From assembly GCF_000002995.4 (NCBI RefSeq), contig NW_025062479.1, forward strand, positions 19,464,721 to 19,528,720: DNA of 64,000 bases, written 5' to 3'. The DNA comes from Brugia malayi (Eukaryota > Nematoda > Chromadorea > Rhabditida > Onchocercidae). Position 1 is the first letter of the stretch. Each line of letters begins with the position of its first letter. The notes beneath the pieces are model-generated. The model did not search any database. It had not been told where the DNA came from and worked only from the letters and a program-made list of their open reading frames with translations. Positions 24,744 to 38,053 of the stretch are shown here, one piece after another. The position numbers and the translations under genes were made by a program.

Positions 24744-27700
24744 CTTTCTTATTTGTGCCATCAGAAAAGAGCTTCCTAAACCTCAATATTAAGATTCCAT
24801 ACCAATTAGAAGTTTAAATAGATTTAGAGCGAATGCAAACGTTTTCTAGAAAAAATCTAGATAGCAATTAAAAATCGAGATTTGAATCACTTAATTCAAT
24901 GTTCTAAAATGAAATAAACCAAATAGCATAGTTTTTTACACTTGCATCGGAAAATTGGAATCAAATGCAAGAGCGATTCTAAAGTTGAAACTTTCGAAAA
25001 AGATAAAAATTATGACATCAAGAACAATTACTAAGTTTTACTTAATCTAATCATTTGCAACAAATATAAGAGATGGAAATTGTTATTAAAATATAGCAAA
25101 AAATAGTTAGGAAATAAATTACTGGTCTAAAATACGAAAAATATGAATCAAAAAGTGAATTTACAAACAACAACTTCAATCATAATAATCAATAACCATT
25201 GCAGCAATTGTCTTGTTCGAAGTCTCATTTCACTTTCATAGAACTCACAGTCTATGTTTTGCAAAAAAGAATTGGTGCATTTAAATAAAAATGTACATTT
25301 AAGCAATAAGTCCATTAAATAAGAATAATCATAAAATCTAGCTATTTCTTGAATTGTAAATACTTAGAATCCTTCAAGTTTTCATCTTTCATATGAGGAT
25401 TATTTGGAAGGTTGAATGAGATATAAGATGAATGATGTCATACGGTTGTAGCAGAAAGGAGAACAGGAAATATTAAGCGGTCCCGTTTTCACAATAACAC
25501 TTCTAACGGCCTTTAACCAAAACGGAAAATTGTTAGACAAACTTAAAACATATTTCATCTGTGATGAAAATATAGCAACCATAAATCTATTAAAAGAAGT
25601 TAAAAATACCGCTGTGCAAAAAGTGAAGCAAGAAATTTGTTAAGCACAGTATTTAAACCATTATGTTTTTCATGAAAAACTGCTTTATTTCGGTGACATA
25701 AATACTGAGAAATAATGAAGTTTTATTCATTGATCATTATTAGATGATAAGCGCGCATGGCGTTTTTTTAACACTAAAAAAGAACGAGAATAAAAATATG
25801 AAAATGGAAGTAAAATTGTCTTTTGTGAAAAAATTTCTCGAAAACCCTTTTCTCTTTCAGTTGCAATGATAAACTGTGACAGAAAGAAAGAATATGGAAG
25901 AAAAGTGCATAAGGATAAAAAGATAATTATCAATTTGTCGTCGCAGAACAATAATAAAAAGCTATAAGCAAAAAATAAAATAGCTACCAAATGTCATAAG
26001 TTCTGTTGATGACACTAACTTTCCTAACAGTACTTTGTTTACCTTTGACAGTGTTCATTTAATTTTACTCTGATTTTTCAGAAAAATCCTGAAATTCGGC
26101 TTCTCTTTTCAAAATTATATAATCACTAATTTCATCATAAATTCGATTAGTAGTATCACGGAAAACCACTGGTCAGTATCGTATGACCACGAAATTATTG
26201 GCTAAAGTTTTCAAGAAACCTTCACATATCAATTGCGCATTAATTCCTCATCAAAAGTAAATTACTGTTCATTTATTTAAAAAAAGCAATTATCATACAA
26301 AAGATTAGATGCAAAGAACAAAGATCTATTTTTTTATTTTTTTCTTTTACTGTTACTCGTTTTACACCATACTTTCTTTTTATTTCCGGTTTTTAATCCA
26401 TAACGTATCATTGCATAGGTTAATTATCACCAAATAACAGAAATTTCAAATATTACTTAATTCTTACTGGTAATCCTGTTACTAAACTATTTATTAGTTG
26501 CTTCCCACTTCAATTAATGCAAACTTGCCAAAAATTATGTTTTTTTTTTTTTTTTTTTTGATTGCCACACGTATTAAATAAAAGAATAATTAAAAATCCA
26601 GCCTTTTTTGAATTTGTTTTCCGTTACGATTCTTTAGGATCAATTATTTTTCATTACTCGGAAAAGTTGTCTTAGTCTAATGACCGCAGTTGTTCTTATA
26701 ATTCTGTCTAATTTAATTCAGTTGTTGAAAATAGTGGTCAGATAGATATCAATCAATATTAAAGTTTAAAGAGCCACGAAATATTAATTGGCTTGGTTAA
26801 AGAAAAGCAAATTACAAATTGAAAAGAATGATTTTGAAATTAAGTTGTTTGTAAGGTGAAGTTATTAATATCTATAGATAATGAAAAAAAAAAGAAAAAT
26901 AATATGTGAAATTAATAAAGAAGTAATTAAGGTGAAATGAAATTATTAAAATGTTTGCAAATAGAAAATTTTAAGGAAACTTATTTCATATATATGTCAA
27001 AATGCAGGAGTTTTCATTATCAGAAATTTCAATTTGAATAAATAAATGAAGCATAGCTAAAGAAGAAAGGTTTTAATTTACTATACTTTGATAAAATGAC
27101 TCTTGCTCTTAAAACAGCAATTTCGTTTAATAAAATGAACCTATGGAATAAATATTATTTATAATTTCGAAATGATGGCAAAATTCGTTTTTTGTTTTGC
27201 TTGAAGTTGTACATTTTTTTAAAAAACTTTCCTCTAAAAAGCCTTGTTTAAACAATTTACATACTTCCGCTCTATAATTAAACAAATTTCTACGATATTG
27301 CAAGTATTTTAAATGCTTTGAGATTTATAAAATTAATTTTCTACCAGCTGTTTGAATATCATTAAATAAAGATCGCAATTCTTCCACTTCAGTGCATTAC
27401 GATAAAAAACAACAGTATTTCAGAAACAAAGAACACAAAGGAAACATATATGAATTAATAGGAAGATTGAAAAAAATCTTGAGTAAAAACTGCCAGAGTA
27501 CATAAAATTTACTTTGCAAAAGTGATAACCAGAGTGAAGGATACCAATGTATATTTAGAAATAATAGGACGGATTAAGTGATTTATTGATTGAGATTGCA
27601 ATTTCATCAAAATCTAACTAGGCTAGAAACCGATAGCATAACTTTGTAGATAGACATGGGAATTGAAAAAACATGAAATTACCAGTGGGATAGAACATAT

Positions 27701-29094
27701 AAGTCGCTCTCTATTGAATGAATACTGAAAACAAAAGTATTGCAAAGTGATTATACTACAACTGTTTATTCCCGTTATCATCAAAAATTCGATTGAGATG
27801 AACAAATAGGAAATTTACACAGTTTGTTAATTATTTCATTAAAATAAACAACGAGATAAGCGTGAATGATAGCGAATAGTTGGTTGATTAGTTGATTGGT
27901 CGGTTTGGATGGGAATTATAGAATGGTAATTATTTGCAAGATTCGACAATTCAGTGTAACTGACAATGTCAGCGTCTACCAAAAGAAAAACTTCTCAAAT
28001 TCGCACTTTTGACATAAAATGAAATGGAAATCACACGGGAAGATCGGACGAGAGCGCTGCAAACTGGATAGTTTCGCTCTTTTACCGTCTTCTTTTTTGA
28101 TTAATTGCGATGAGCGATCCAAGGTTGGCCACCTCTTTAAAAATCTTAAACCCATGGCTGAAATTTCTTTTTCATGCTATCAGCACATAAAAATGCATTC
28201 TACACGTACATTCTACACGTCTTCACATACATACGGCATTTTCGTTTGCGTCAGAAGCAGTTAGAAGAAAAAAAGCATGGAGATATCTTTCTCTGCTTGT
28301 GAACTTAACTATTTCCAGTTTCAATCAGGTCAAGTTAAAAGTTCCGTCGACATTTCCTTATAATATGGTAGCGTTAGTTTCCCAATCATTCATTTAATTT
28401 CAATATCATTGCTACTCTGAGCAATTGCAAATTACAAATAGTTGAATACTAAGGAAACGGTTAGAAGCTTTTCCTTCATTTCTAAAAAGTAATGAACATG
28501 TTTCTCAGGGCAAATTTACTCAATTACTGAACTTCTGGCCCTAATTCAATTAAATAATGATGCAGGGAAAGCTATGAAAGGAAAAGCTTTTTGTTATCAG
28601 CTTGTCAGCTTACCTTTTAGGATATCCTAACCGACTTTATGACGTTCACTTATTTGCATAAATATACGTTAGTCGAATAATGTGTTGATAGAAGAATCTG
28701 TTGTTAATTCATATCTGTGCTAATTTCAGGGTAATTTAAATACTTAAGTCGGAAAAAGAACTAAGACATTCAATAAGCATAAATGAGTGGAAAAACCTGT
28801 ATAAAGTCTACAGCATTTTCGTTAGTCGGATGTTAAACGAAAAGGCGCTCATCTCCCTTCCGGAAAAATCATGCAGTATCTTTTCTTACTCTTCAGGTTA
28901 GTTTTTCTTAATTTAATTTTGAAGCTTCCTTAGGCGAAGTTATAGCTGACTTCTGAAGACTCAAGAAGACAGTCACTATGACAAGTACTTAAAAGAAAAT
29001 GAAAAAAGTGGATGAGTAAAGTATTACGGAAAAAAGTATTCATGCAATTTTCAGTTTTGCTGAGTTTTTCTGAAAGAATCTGCCTTCCTAATGA
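24744..29094. other. Gene-poor AT-rich region
   Basis: I see no supported gene in 4.3 kb. It includes the promoter of the secreted-protein gene near 24744. A GC-richer patch at about 27960-28160 has open frames but no splice or family support. Poly-T runs occur near 26541-26559. Confidence 0.5.
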
Positions 29095-29279
29095 TTATAA
29101 GTTACTTCCATAACCTGGATCTATCTTATGTGTAGATCCATTAATTGACATGCTGATAAAAATTGGCATGCTGTAATGCTTGCGGCGTGCAATATAAACT
29201 GCAAATGGGGAAAGAGTAAGAGTACCCTTCTGGATGTGCATGTCTTCATAAACCACATTCTTTTTCTGTGTTGCAATAC
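29095..29279 (-). CDS. Orphan terminal exon of an unidentified gene
   Basis: A 61-codon open frame follows a good AATTTCAG acceptor (minus strand) and ends at a TAA at 29095. It is GC-richer than its surroundings, and the peptide is not low-complexity: it contains NVVYEDMHIQKGTLTLSPFA and later ARRKHYSMPIFISMS. The exon begins in phase 1, so an upstream exon ending in one base is needed. A GTAAGA donor near 29350 has the right phase, but its exon hits a stop before any acceptor. I do not recognise the protein. It may be the 3' end of a gene whose other exons are short, or a gene remnant. Confidence 0.35.
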
Positions 29280-32200
29280 CTGAAATTTTTGAAAAGTTTC
29301 TGTATTACTAAAAAGCTAATTTTAAATAAAAAATTTAAATAAGCATCTTACTGCATTGATCAATTATTCGCAAAAAAACATGTGGAGAAGACCCGCAGTG
29401 ATGTCACAAAGAGGGATAAGTATGAAATCTTTGGAAATCTGCAAAAAGTCTTTTAGATTTTTAAGCAAACCACAAAGTAAAACAAAAAACAAAGAAAAAA
29501 AACAAAATGAATTTATAAGGAGAAAAAAAGAAATTAGGAAAAGGAAGGGAGATCAGAGCAACCCTTCATCTGACGGCATAATTAGTCTTTTCGACATTTA
29601 TATCTCATTTCTTTCACAGCATTCTTGGGGTTACCTCTTTTCATCTTTATGCATCATTTGATTGTCCACACAGCTTTCAAAAAGTTGTGGTAATTAGAAG
29701 GTGGGACTTCCTAAACTGGGCTTTTAAAAATTGTCTTGTCTATTTTTTTATTCCATGCTCATTTTTTAAAATTTCCATCATCCCACTTTGCTCACTGTTG
29801 ATTGAAAATCTAATTTCAAAATTAGAATTTAAAGAAGAGAACGGTACACTCACACATCGAATGGCTTCAAAACCAAATACTTCACACTTTCTTTTTTCTT
29901 TCACAACGTGAACACTTCATTATTTGCTTGTCAGCTATTAATCGTTTAATAATGTATCGTTAAAATTCCATCGTTTCTATTAAATCACAACATCATTTTG
30001 AAGTAATGGGGAGGAAAACCAGCTCCATTGAAATTTGTTTCCACTTAACTTTCCCTTTTCTGTTAACTGAGATTCTTGCTGCATTCCGTGAAAAGTGAAA
30101 TTAAAATGACAGTGTTCAGTTAGTTTCTTAAAATTATTTTGCTGTCCACAGCTAGAAGTGTTAGAAAAGAACACAGTTGTATTTCCTGACTTAATCCAAC
30201 TAAGACTTCGGGTCCTACGAGAAGTTGAAACAAAGATCATTTATGGCACAATTTTTTCCCTTCTTTGTTAGAAGTTCAGGAATATTCATAGAAATAAGAT
30301 TCAGTTATGTATTTGTGCGTGCCTTGAAAATAATGGGAAGTACAATTATACAGCATTTCTAAATAAACCACAATTGCAATTGCTAAAATTTGAATTAGTT
30401 CTAGTTAAACGAGAGAGATTTAGACTTCGATCATTTGTTGGCAAATATTATTAAAAGAAATGGGAATAAAAAATTTTGCTAGTTAAAAGGAATCGTTATC
30501 ATTATTTTTTGCCGAAACTAACAATGAAGTCAGAATTCATTTTTGAATAAAATAATAAAGCAAATTTTGTCTGTCCACGTGATATTTGGTAATGATCAAA
30601 AGACTTAGTCAATAAAAATAATACAACTTACATAGGAAAAGAGCAAAAAAGACTGAATAAAACAAAAAATAATATTCAAAGGTGCTAACATTGAAATTAT
30701 TGTAAGAAAATGGCGCCGATGTAATGTTCAAAATTAAAAAAGGAATAAGATTTTGCACAATGTTATTCCACCAGAAGCAAATAAAAAAAAAAGAAAAAAC
30801 GTATGCTTGAAATTGGTTTTTGGTAAAGTTGGATTCGGCAATGTCTGAAATGTTCTCACATTCATGTCAGAATTTTATGAAGATAAAAACTATCAAATAG
30901 AAGATATATTTCCGGTTTTTATGAATCTTGAATACGACGACTCACTCGTCAATCCTTACGATAAATACAATATTTTTTGCCAAATCACTAGGCAAAGAAA
31001 CAAGTTCTTTTAATTTTCTGCGAAATTACTGAAAATATTGAGCAGTCTCTTTCTTATTGGCTTTGAATTGAAATCTGAACATGATGAAAAGTTATAGACT
31101 TAACAATCATAAAGATATAATAGATTAATATTTTAAAACTTTATTAGTAAATTAAAATTTAAATGATAAACTTATGTAGTTGTAATAAATAATTTACATT
31201 TTATATGAAAAGTAAGAAAAGTGATGCGAAGTTTTATTATGAATCTAAAATTTATCTTTGTGCAGTGCAGAACTAATTGATGCAGTAAATTTAACAATAT
31301 GTTATGAAAGCTTCTTCAGTTATAGAAGTTCTCAATAGTATTCGGTTGAGGAAGTTATGCCAAACGATGCTGTAGGTTTGATTGAAATGTATAAATGAAA
31401 TTGAAACTACTTTATAGTCTACTCATTTTATCCATTGTAACCATTGTTGAACAGTGGAACATGGCTCATAATTCAATGAAAGTGTGATGAAGGAAGAGGC
31501 GCACGTGAGATTATAACTCATTCTTGATTGTGAAGGTCATAAAACTTTCCTCGAAATTGGTATTTGCCATACTCTAATTCCTCTACGCCTTTCCATATAC
31601 ATCTCTTTACTGTCTTATTATCTTCCTCCTTACTAGTATCAATTAAGTTCCTGAAAGCTTCTTTCGAATTATGGTTGAAATTCTCATAGTTGCTGCTGTG
31701 TTTTTATTATCACCGTTCTTTCAATTTAATATCATATAAGTATTACCTTTATCTGTCATTATCATCAGTTCCACTCGACCCATTTATTGTGTGTGATAGT
31801 GCTCCGAGCTGACTTCACTATATTACACTTTTCTTTCATTAAGAAATTAAATTGTCTATTTTACTAATTTTTTGGTTTATTTTTATCAACATTAAATGCT
31901 TTTTCTATTGTTTGCTTATTAAACCTTATTTAACCTTTAATTTTAAGGCATTTATTTGCCGACTTTCGAAATGAATCTAAACTTTTTAAATGCTTCGTAA
32001 ACACTGAAAATTTGGAGAATCTATTGCACCACGTATTATCTTTAGTCATCAAATAATAAAAATTCCTATCAACTTTATGAAACTAATGTGCAGAAAGGTA
32101 AGTTCATAGTGATGCTAATGATCCAAAAATAGAGATCTTGAAAGATAAGCCAGCCTGTTTTTTAATTTTGAAGCAATTTTGGTAGTTGCAAGTATCCTGA

Positions 32201-35200
32201 ACATCTATGAAATATTCTTGGTCTTCTAGGACTGACAAATATGTTGATTTTATGGACTGTTGCTGATAAAGCGAGCTTCAAGATAAATCTCGATAATTTC
32301 ACGATCAAAAACTAAGAGGTCGTAAGATTGGCAGTCTTAAAGTCGAATAGCAATTTACATATTTACGTATTATGTAAACAATAAAATAGAGAAGTACTGG
32401 GAAAGAATTAAATCATAAATGATATAATGATATGGTGTAGCAAAAAAGGTATTGAAATTTGGAAAATTTTCCGCGATATAAGTAGATTTGCCATTCTAAT
32501 TGTCTGAAGTTTTTTATTCTGTTCTAAAGCACTTCAGATAGAGCAACTGATAAACTATTTAATTAAAACTTTCTAGAAGTGCGAAGAAATAATCAGTAGA
32601 CGAGTAAGTGAATGTTAGGGAAACCTAATAAGTAAGTAATATTTTTCCAGATGATTTTCCATTTTACAAATTGACATCCATGAAAAAATGAATGACATGA
32701 AGACCAATGATCAGTGATTAAACCAGCAACGAAAGTTAATTCTTTCAGAAGATTGCCAAAGATGTCATAAAATTTCACATAATTTATGTGTAAAACAGTT
32801 AGCCTATCTTGCTCGGAAATCAATTTGCAAGCAAGTCTTGTGTTCTATTCATTGATTATGGGCTAAAAGAAAAGGAAGATCGTTGCGATAAATGGCTATA
32901 TGCTTGGTGGTACCAGTTAGACTGACTCATCCACAAGAAACATCAGTGGCTTCCAAAGGCTTATGCTAGTCTTTGCATGAATTTTGGGCCAATTATGCTG
33001 GCCATACCCAGTTAGAATAGAATAACTTTTGAACGAAAACAGAATAAGGAAATCGATGTTATATTTTGCAAAAAGAAAAAAATGAAAGATAAGAGTGTGG
33101 CGCAGTAAAGCAGAAAAGGAAAATCTATATTCAGAGTAATGGTTTGGACAACACTCATCTCATATCTCATTTGAATACTGCTCATTTCTCTCATCCTTTA
33201 CCTCGTGCTTTCCTAGTTGTCGATCCGTTAATCTTTACTTTGTTTAGCCAAATTCAGAAATGATGGTAATACTAATCAACCACTCGTGGAGATCTTACAT
33301 GTTAGAATTTCATTTTGACCCTTTAGAGTTTGTTTACTGTACTCATTCTTTGACTTCATAAGTTATATTTTGCATCATTATTTATAGGAATTCTTTTTAA
33401 TGCTAGGCATCAGACTGTTTTTGGGAAGAATAATAATTTTTGCACAGATGTTTTGAATTTAAGTTCTCTATCCTGAAATTTGTCTTTGCCTTTCTTTGTA
33501 TTTAGCTCAGTGTATAATTAGTGTAAAGTGATTTAGTTTATAATCATATTAATTATCTACATGTATTAATCATAAAATACACGTTCCTTCTGATTTAATT
33601 TAATTAGAAATTTTCTAGATAAGTTATTATATCAGTCCAACCATATGTATCATTTAATACAGTGAATCAGTTGAACAAAAAGGACTAAGAGAGAAGAAGA
33701 AGGGAATCAAATTGTATTTTACCCAAAAGGAGGTGTTCATCGACATAAAGAGGGAAGGATACGGAGAATGCTGCAGTACACAACAGGTGGTCCTGATGGG
33801 CTGATCGAATTACTGAGAGAAAGGAAAGATGACATAATGAAGGTCATTTTGAACCAATGTAGAATTTTTTCATTAATGCTTGATGAGAAATTGGAGTAGT
33901 GTGGTGTCACCATAAATGGTCAGTCATCTTGACATACTTGTAGCAGCGATGGATAGTATAACTGTGAAGTTTTTAATTGAAATGCCTTTCAGGAAGTGCA
34001 ATTAATGATACATATGATATGTAGTAGTTTATCACTAGCTTGTACTCATAATTTATGTTATTATTATTATTCAATAATCTCTCAAATCCTTTTGAAAAGG
34101 AGTATTGAGTAGAACATTAAAATATTTACATGCTAGATCTTTGACATCAGGATTGAGATGCCTTTGTTCAGGAGCGCTAACAATTGGAGATTAGAACAGT
34201 GTAAATAAAGCTTAACTTAAATAACCACCGAAATCGTGAGGAGCGTCCTTCATTTTCCTGTACTTTAATATATTACTGTCTTTTTGCTGTCAATCATTAC
34301 TCTTTATTTTTCCTATTTGTTAAGTTATTATCAGATCTTTATGGTCCCTTTGCGTACCCGCCTCTTTTATAATCCAAATTAGGTATTTCTTTTCACTCGA
34401 AAACAATACCACCACTATTTTCTGTTTCATTTCTTTCATTCTTTTATCATATCAGTGCCTATATTGCTGCTGTCTGTCTGTCAACATTACATATCTTCTG
34501 AAACACACACTCCTACGGAAGAATAATGATGCGTCATCGCTGTTGTTAGTATTACGAATTATTTGCTCTCCTGAACCTACCGCTTATTTCAATTTCTGTA
34601 ATTTAACAACCCAGTTCTCGAATCTCTCCAAGACAGTAACTTAACATAGAAGTAATCAGAAAAAGCAGTGAGATAAAATGAGAAGAAAAGGACTGATGAG
34701 AAAAGAGAAAAAGGAGAGGTGTCTGTAAAAGAATCTCTGTCGTAGTTTCCATGGCCCGGTTGATATTTCAAGTCTTACTAATTAAAAGAGGCAGTGAGAC
34801 AGTTTCCTTATTTTATAATTAAATAAATTATTAGTATTATCATTACTTATGTTTTTTCAAATCATCGCTTTTAACGATATTCCAATCTTCATTATGTTTC
34901 AACCGTCTTTTAAAGCTCTAAATTTATTACATTTATTCAGATCTATGACCATGTCAACACTCTTCCAACATTTTTTTCCATTCTTTCTGCGGACACATCC
35001 TCAAAAGTCATTCTACCTATTCTCAGAGGATCTTATTGCAATGCTTCAAATCTAATTTTTAGATTTTCAAAAAATTTATCTGACATCAAATGTTCCACTA
35101 GAGTTACGCATATTTCAGTCATTTTTTTATCACTGATTCACGAAATTTTAAAAGGATTCTTTGCTACATATGAATCCGACAATCATCTCAACTGCTAATC

Positions 35201-38053
35201 TGTTTGTTTTTTTTTTTTTCTTTTTTTTTTACGACCTTCAAGTCGTACCCAAATATTTCGAAAGTTAAAGCTGAAGTTCGGCAATCAGCTAGCTCTCCTT
35301 TTTATATAGCGGAAGTGGACGGAACAGAAGTGATGAATGAACTCATGTCTTCTGAAGGCTTTCCTTGGCTTACCAATATACTGGTCACATTACTCAGCTT
35401 GCTTTGTCCACAAGCGACACGATAGCTATAAGAGTTACCGATGGTCCTGTCATAATGTGATCTCCGTATCTATATATATCCATTTCAGCGATATTTGCCT
35501 GTCCATCATCCATTGGTCCGTCTCTTCGTCTGCCCATTCTGTTCCTTCTTTTCCCCACTTTAATCGCCATTTCAAATCGAGTAAACCGAAAAAGAAAATG
35601 GGTTGAAATCACTGGCTATACCTTTCTTCCCGTCACCCCTCCCCAATGTTGGCCATTTTCAGGCCTCGCATCACACAGTGACTCATCATCAGATGGAGCA
35701 TCAGCAGCAACAAGCAAAAGCCAAACCATCAGATAGCTAAACGTCGTTATCAAATTTTCTCTTATATTATAAATTTCTCCCTTATACACCAGTCAGCCAA
35801 CTGAATTAGAAGTGATTACAATATATTAAGGATTAATTTTCAAAATTATGTGCGTAATAGTCATAATAGTTATTCTAGTTTGATTCCATGTTTTCATAAT
35901 AGCTATGGAATAGTAGTGCACTTTATTCAGTGCACCATTTTGCGTGTTGCAAGAGTGATCAAGAAACAATCTTGAGATAGAAATGTTAGCCAAGTTTGAC
36001 GTAGTTTTTTTGGATTATTTCATTTAAACAGATGCTGCATGCTTTAATATACACATGTTAGTATAGCAGTGGATACTCTGTTCGGTCAAAGGTTATTATA
36101 CTATCCTTGAAGTACTTGTTGTTACATCTCATTAAAAATAGCATGGTGACACATTTCTTCCCAGTCATTTTTATAATAAATTTACAACGTGATATTCACT
36201 GCATATTGTTTTTGTTTATTGTTTGTAGAGGAAGAATATAGGACAAATATTACAAGTGCGTTCCTTCCATCTTTTACGGTTATAACTATCGTTTTCCTTC
36301 CTGTCTTTGACCAACAATCATTCATTGTGATGACTTCTCTCATATTGTGAGGTTGATGTCATTTGTCATTCATGCACATCTGTACTGAGCACTTTGTGTA
36401 CATACAACTTATTTTAACTTCTATCACTTTGCTCTGCTTCCATCAGTTAATGAAATTCAATGACAGTCCCAATCCTTAATAAGTTGTTCTTCTCAACATT
36501 GGTGTGATACATTTATCTCTTGATCTAATTTTCTTTATTTAATTTAGTACAAAAAGACTTCAGTTTTCCCTTTCTATCACACTATTCCATTTCAATGAGA
36601 CTATGTTGCTAGGTCGGCTTACTGAAACGATAGGCTGTTGTTGAGGAAAAAAAATGAGGTCATAGAGAATATCGTTTCAGTTCACACTGAGCATGTTTTG
36701 AATCTTTTGGTGGACAGTACTCAATTTATTCTGTCACTAGAACAAATGATATTGAATGAATTTTGCTCTCGACATAAATCATCGAGACGAAAACTTTCGT
36801 GAAATTTTTGAAAAAAACTTTGCAAAAATTTAAGTCTTCTTAAGATCTACAATTCTTTCTTCGGTGAATCATTAGTGTCATAGTGGACAGCGACGCCAAA
36901 AAAAACCTATTTACCCTGCGTCAACCGATCTGCGTCATGGTGAATACCTTTGATAGATTGATTAGCGCGGTGACAATCATTGATCATTCATCTCTATGAT
37001 CATCTGGCAAATATATATATTATATCACACACATGACCCACACTGTCCGTACCTCATTTACTATTATCCAATTTCTTTGTCTACCACTGAAATTCTCATC
37101 TCTCATGGCATTAGCATGAAGCTAAATAATCTAGGACTTTGTTAACAAATAGAAATCTTTGAATGAATAAGAATGACCCACTCCTAATTTTCGATTCGTT
37201 TGACAGACTCTATTATGCTTCGTTCAAACGTTGCAGAATATCTTCTCTTTTTCGATTTCAAGTATTTTCTGCATTTTTCTGCGCTTCATTTCCAATTCAG
37301 ACGCGGAAATTATTATTGTTTGATCGTTCTTATATCTGTGGGAAAAAGATCGAAAATTGTAACCATATGTGTGTATAGTCTCACTAAGTTACTTACCGAA
37401 AGAATAATTTTTTTGTTCATATTTTTTTACTTCTGATATGAATAATTCTTCGACAGAATAAAAAGTTTGAATTGCCATTCACTTATTTGACAAATTTGTG
37501 GTCCCACTTATTTGCTAATAATGAAAAACTTTTGAAAAGAGAGAATGTGATTCATTTTCCTACAATTTATGGAATTTATCGTCTTCCTTCATCATTCATT
37601 TAGTTGAAACACTATAAATCTATCACTAAGATTGAAATTTCATTGAAATGAAATCAACCAAAGCTGGATGATAAAAATAGCAGAAAATATTGTACACAAA
37701 CAATTTTCTTAAATGATGTATCTATATTACTATGAATGATATTTGTCATTAGTAAGCCAAACCAAATTAAGCTGAGATATAGTGGAAATGAATAATGGAA
37801 TTCCCAAAGATATGCCTATTTCGGCCTTTAATAATTTATTCTCTGTTATAATATATATGAAAATTGTTTAGGACCATACTAATACTATAGAACTACGGCT
37901 ATATAGTTTGGATAAGTAAGGCAAACTGTTTCATCAAAGTAATTGCTGTCCTGCTCTTAATATTGAGTTATCACCGCTCATTTCCATCTGATAACTGCTA
38001 GAAACAGAAATGAAGATTTGCAGGAATATTTACCGCGAAGTATTTTGTGAGGC
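29280..38053. other. Long gene-poor region with weak exon candidates
   Basis: Nearly 8.8 kb without a confident gene. Three places stand out. At 33688-33844 (+) a GC-richer open frame contains GGPDGLIELLRERKDDIMK before a possible donor. At 35243-35390 (+) a frame with VRQSASSPFYIAEVDGTEV follows a CTTCAAG acceptor in compatible phase. At 35662-35739 (+) a strong TTTTCAG acceptor leads to a short terminal frame. They could form one plus-strand gene, but 35270-35740 is GC-rich and open in several frames, so chance is not excluded. A 49-codon frame at 30864-31013 (+) is also unsupported. Confidence 0.4.
33688..35739 (+). CDS. Speculative gene from two or three short exons
   Basis: Candidate exons at about 33688-33843, 35243-35390 and 35662-35739 can be joined in phase 0. 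The translated pieces have ordinary protein composition (RRMLQYTTGGPDGLIELL, then SYPNISKVKAEVRQ). There is no recognised domain, no start codon and a weak acceptor for the first piece. The last piece is open in two frames. I list it because the GC rise and codon-like structure are unlike the surrounding DNA, not because a product is known. Confidence 0.18.

Noticed and set aside
28019..28264. 81-codon frame starting MKWKSHGKIG
   Set aside because: No homology signal and no splice or poly(A) context; GC-rich patch only.
29980..30240. 86-codon minus-strand frame with several Cys and Asn residues
   Set aside because: Donor phases do not connect to the orphan exon at 29095-29279, and the composition is not convincing.
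30800..31013. Peptide GKVGFGNV resembling a kinase glycine-rich loop, followed by a 49-codon frame
   Set aside because: A stop follows at once, no other kinase motif is nearby, and short matches of this kind arise by chance in AT-rich DNA.
35337..35612. Opposing 89- and 72-codon frames
   Set aside because: Several frames on both strands are open here because of local GC richness; none has family support.
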